Notes under the pieces: generated by a model
What the model was told of the DNA's origin: nothing
The model's database searches: none
The model's input: the letters and a program-made list of their open reading frames with translations, nothing else
Shown here: positions 63,401-64,000 of the stretch, one piece after another
How positions within the stretch are numbered: position 1 is the stretch's first letter
Layout: each line of letters begins with the position of its first letter
Source of the DNA: Porphyromonadaceae bacterium UBA7042
GTDB lineage: Bacteria; Bacteroidota; Bacteroidia; Bacteroidales; Muribaculaceae
Direction of reading: 5' to 3'
NCBI GenBank assembly: GCA_002494015.1
Contig: DLAR01000102.1
Span: 25,226 to 89,225, forward strand
DNA: 64,000 nt
Translations under genes and position numbers: made by a program

Positions 63401-63888
63401 CAGCACTGACCATAATCGTCGCCGTAGCCCGCCGAGGCGCGATAGGCCGCCGAGGCGACCTGCTGTTTCACATCAGCGACGACCTGAAACGTTTCAAGGC
63501 CCTGACAATGGGATGCCCGATCATTATGGGCCGCAAGACATTTGAATCATTCCCCAAAGGCCCCCTTCCCGGACGGCGCAATATCGTTATCACCCGCAAC
63601 CGTGGCTATTCCCGCGACGGCATCGAGACCGCAGCGTCGCTCGACGAGGCCATCTCGATGTGTGCAGGTGGCGAAAAGGCGTTTATTATCGGTGGCGGCG
63701 AGGTCTACCGTCAGGCAATCGGCCGTGCCGACACCATCGAGCTTACCGAAATTGATGCCGAAGTTGCCGATGCCGACACCTTTTTCCCCGAGATTGACGA
63801 CACTGAATGGCACCGAGTGGCCCAATCAGAAACCATGACCGACCCGCGCAGCGGTGCAATGTACCGTTTCGTCACTCTGAAAAGATAG
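63397..63888 (+). CDS. folA: Dihydrofolate reductase
   Basis: This 163-residue enzyme reduces dihydrofolate with NADPH. Family blocks are clear: [28 protein letters not shown] (the substrate acid is an Asp in the SDD region), [22 protein letters not shown], and [13 protein letters not shown] for NADPH binding. The gene overlaps the thyA stop by 4 nt, so the two are translationally coupled. Its length matches bacterial type I enzymes. Confidence 0.97.
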   Translation: MTALTIIVAVARRGAIGRRGDLLFHISDDLKRFKALTMGCPIIMGRKTFESFPKGPLPGRRNIVITRNRGYSRDGIETAASLDEAISMCAGGEKAFIIGGGEVYRQAIGRADTIELTEIDAEVADADTFFPEIDDTEWHRVAQSETMTDPRSGAMYRFVTLKR

Positions 63889-63902
63889 TGACGTGTCGAT
63901 GC

Positions 63903-63932
63903 TTGCAGATTGAAAAATAATCGCTAACTTTG
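63903..63932 (+). promoter_or_regulatory. Promoter of the tRNA-Arg gene
   Basis: TTG at 63903-63905 and TAACTTTG at 63925-63932 are spaced by 19 bp, with the tRNA starting 17 nt after the -7 box. Confidence 0.7.
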
Positions 63933-63948
63933 CACTGACAAAAACCAC

Positions 63949-64000
63949 GCCCCGGTAGTTCAACGGATAGAATAGAAGTTTCCTAAACGTATGAGCTATT
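63949..64000 (+). tRNA. tRNA-Arg (CCU), 5' part (runs off window)
   Basis: GCCCCGG (63949-63955) forms the 5' acceptor strand and TA follows. The D arm is GTTC (63958-63961) paired with GAAT. The anticodon CCT (63982-63984) lies in the loop TTCCTAA, which gives tRNA-Arg. The anticodon stem is weak as read: GAAGT against ACGTA allows only three of five pairs. The 3' half is cut off at 64000, so the T arm cannot be checked. Confidence 0.75.

Overview
The window looks like a chromosomal segment of a gut-type member of the Bacteroidales, possibly Muribaculaceae. The phylum call rests on three things visible in the DNA. Recurrent promoters have a TTG/TTTG box 19-20 bp upstream of TAnnTTTG. Genes typical of Bacteroidota are present (sprA, porV, a GldB-like lipoprotein, BACON-GH5, DUF4301, DUF3127, M56-TonB). 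Start sites generally lack Shine-Dalgarno sequences. The family-level placement is inference only.

Layout. 1-73 is the 5' end of an alanine dehydrogenase gene (minus). 225-3148 is a four-gene operon: ABC ATPase, ABC permease, YtrA-type GntR regulator and a DUF2807-like envelope protein. 3255-11099 is a minus-strand block with a 52-aa protein, EngB GTPase, GNAT acetyltransferase, DUF4301 protein, TPR protein, MCE/MlaD protein and N-acetylmuramoyl-L-alanine amidase. 11219-13567 holds a GldB-like lipoprotein, a thioredoxin-fold protein without a CxxC and an orphan ORF. 13599-21847 is rich in carbohydrate enzymes (GH2 and GH43 on the minus strand; GH2 plus a small protein on the plus strand) with a YihY membrane protein and RidA between them. 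22191-24291 is an AT-richer Eco47II-like restriction-modification pair, probably acquired. 24621-32261 holds purL and an etfB-etfA-acyl-CoA dehydrogenase operon.

32333-37115 holds a MITE-like element, a methyltransferase overlapping smpB tail to tail, a Yip1-like protein, a DUF3127 protein with an SSB-like tail, and a BlaI/M56-TonB pair with a four-half-site operator. 37267-41987 holds a BACON-GH5 lipoprotein and three odd genes: a glutaminase-fold protein without its catalytic residues, a degenerate epimerase without an ATG, and a GT42/DUF115-like protein. 42515-48155 holds a porin, an acyltransferase, fmt, an RluA enzyme and a DUF6056-like membrane protein split by an apparent 1-nt frameshift. 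48246-63888 holds ruvA, the giant type IX translocon gene sprA, an SGNH-MBOAT O-acylation pair, two small proteins, porV, ispF, a NapH-like ferredoxin membrane protein, thyA and folA. The window ends inside a tRNA-Arg(CCU) gene.

How genes may work together. SprA and PorV are known partners in the type IX outer-membrane translocon, so the right third encodes central export parts beside housekeeping genes. The Etf pair should take electrons from the acyl-CoA dehydrogenase. Amidase, MlaD and TPR proteins suggest envelope maintenance. GH2/GH43/GH5 enzymes suggest plant or host glycan use, although no SusC/SusD pair lies in the window. The most unusual signals are the catalytically stripped glutaminase homologue with a CxCxC/HxH insertion, the BlaI operator architecture, the 162-bp MITE-like element, and heptad TTCTCAA repeats that supply the stop codons of two unrelated genes.
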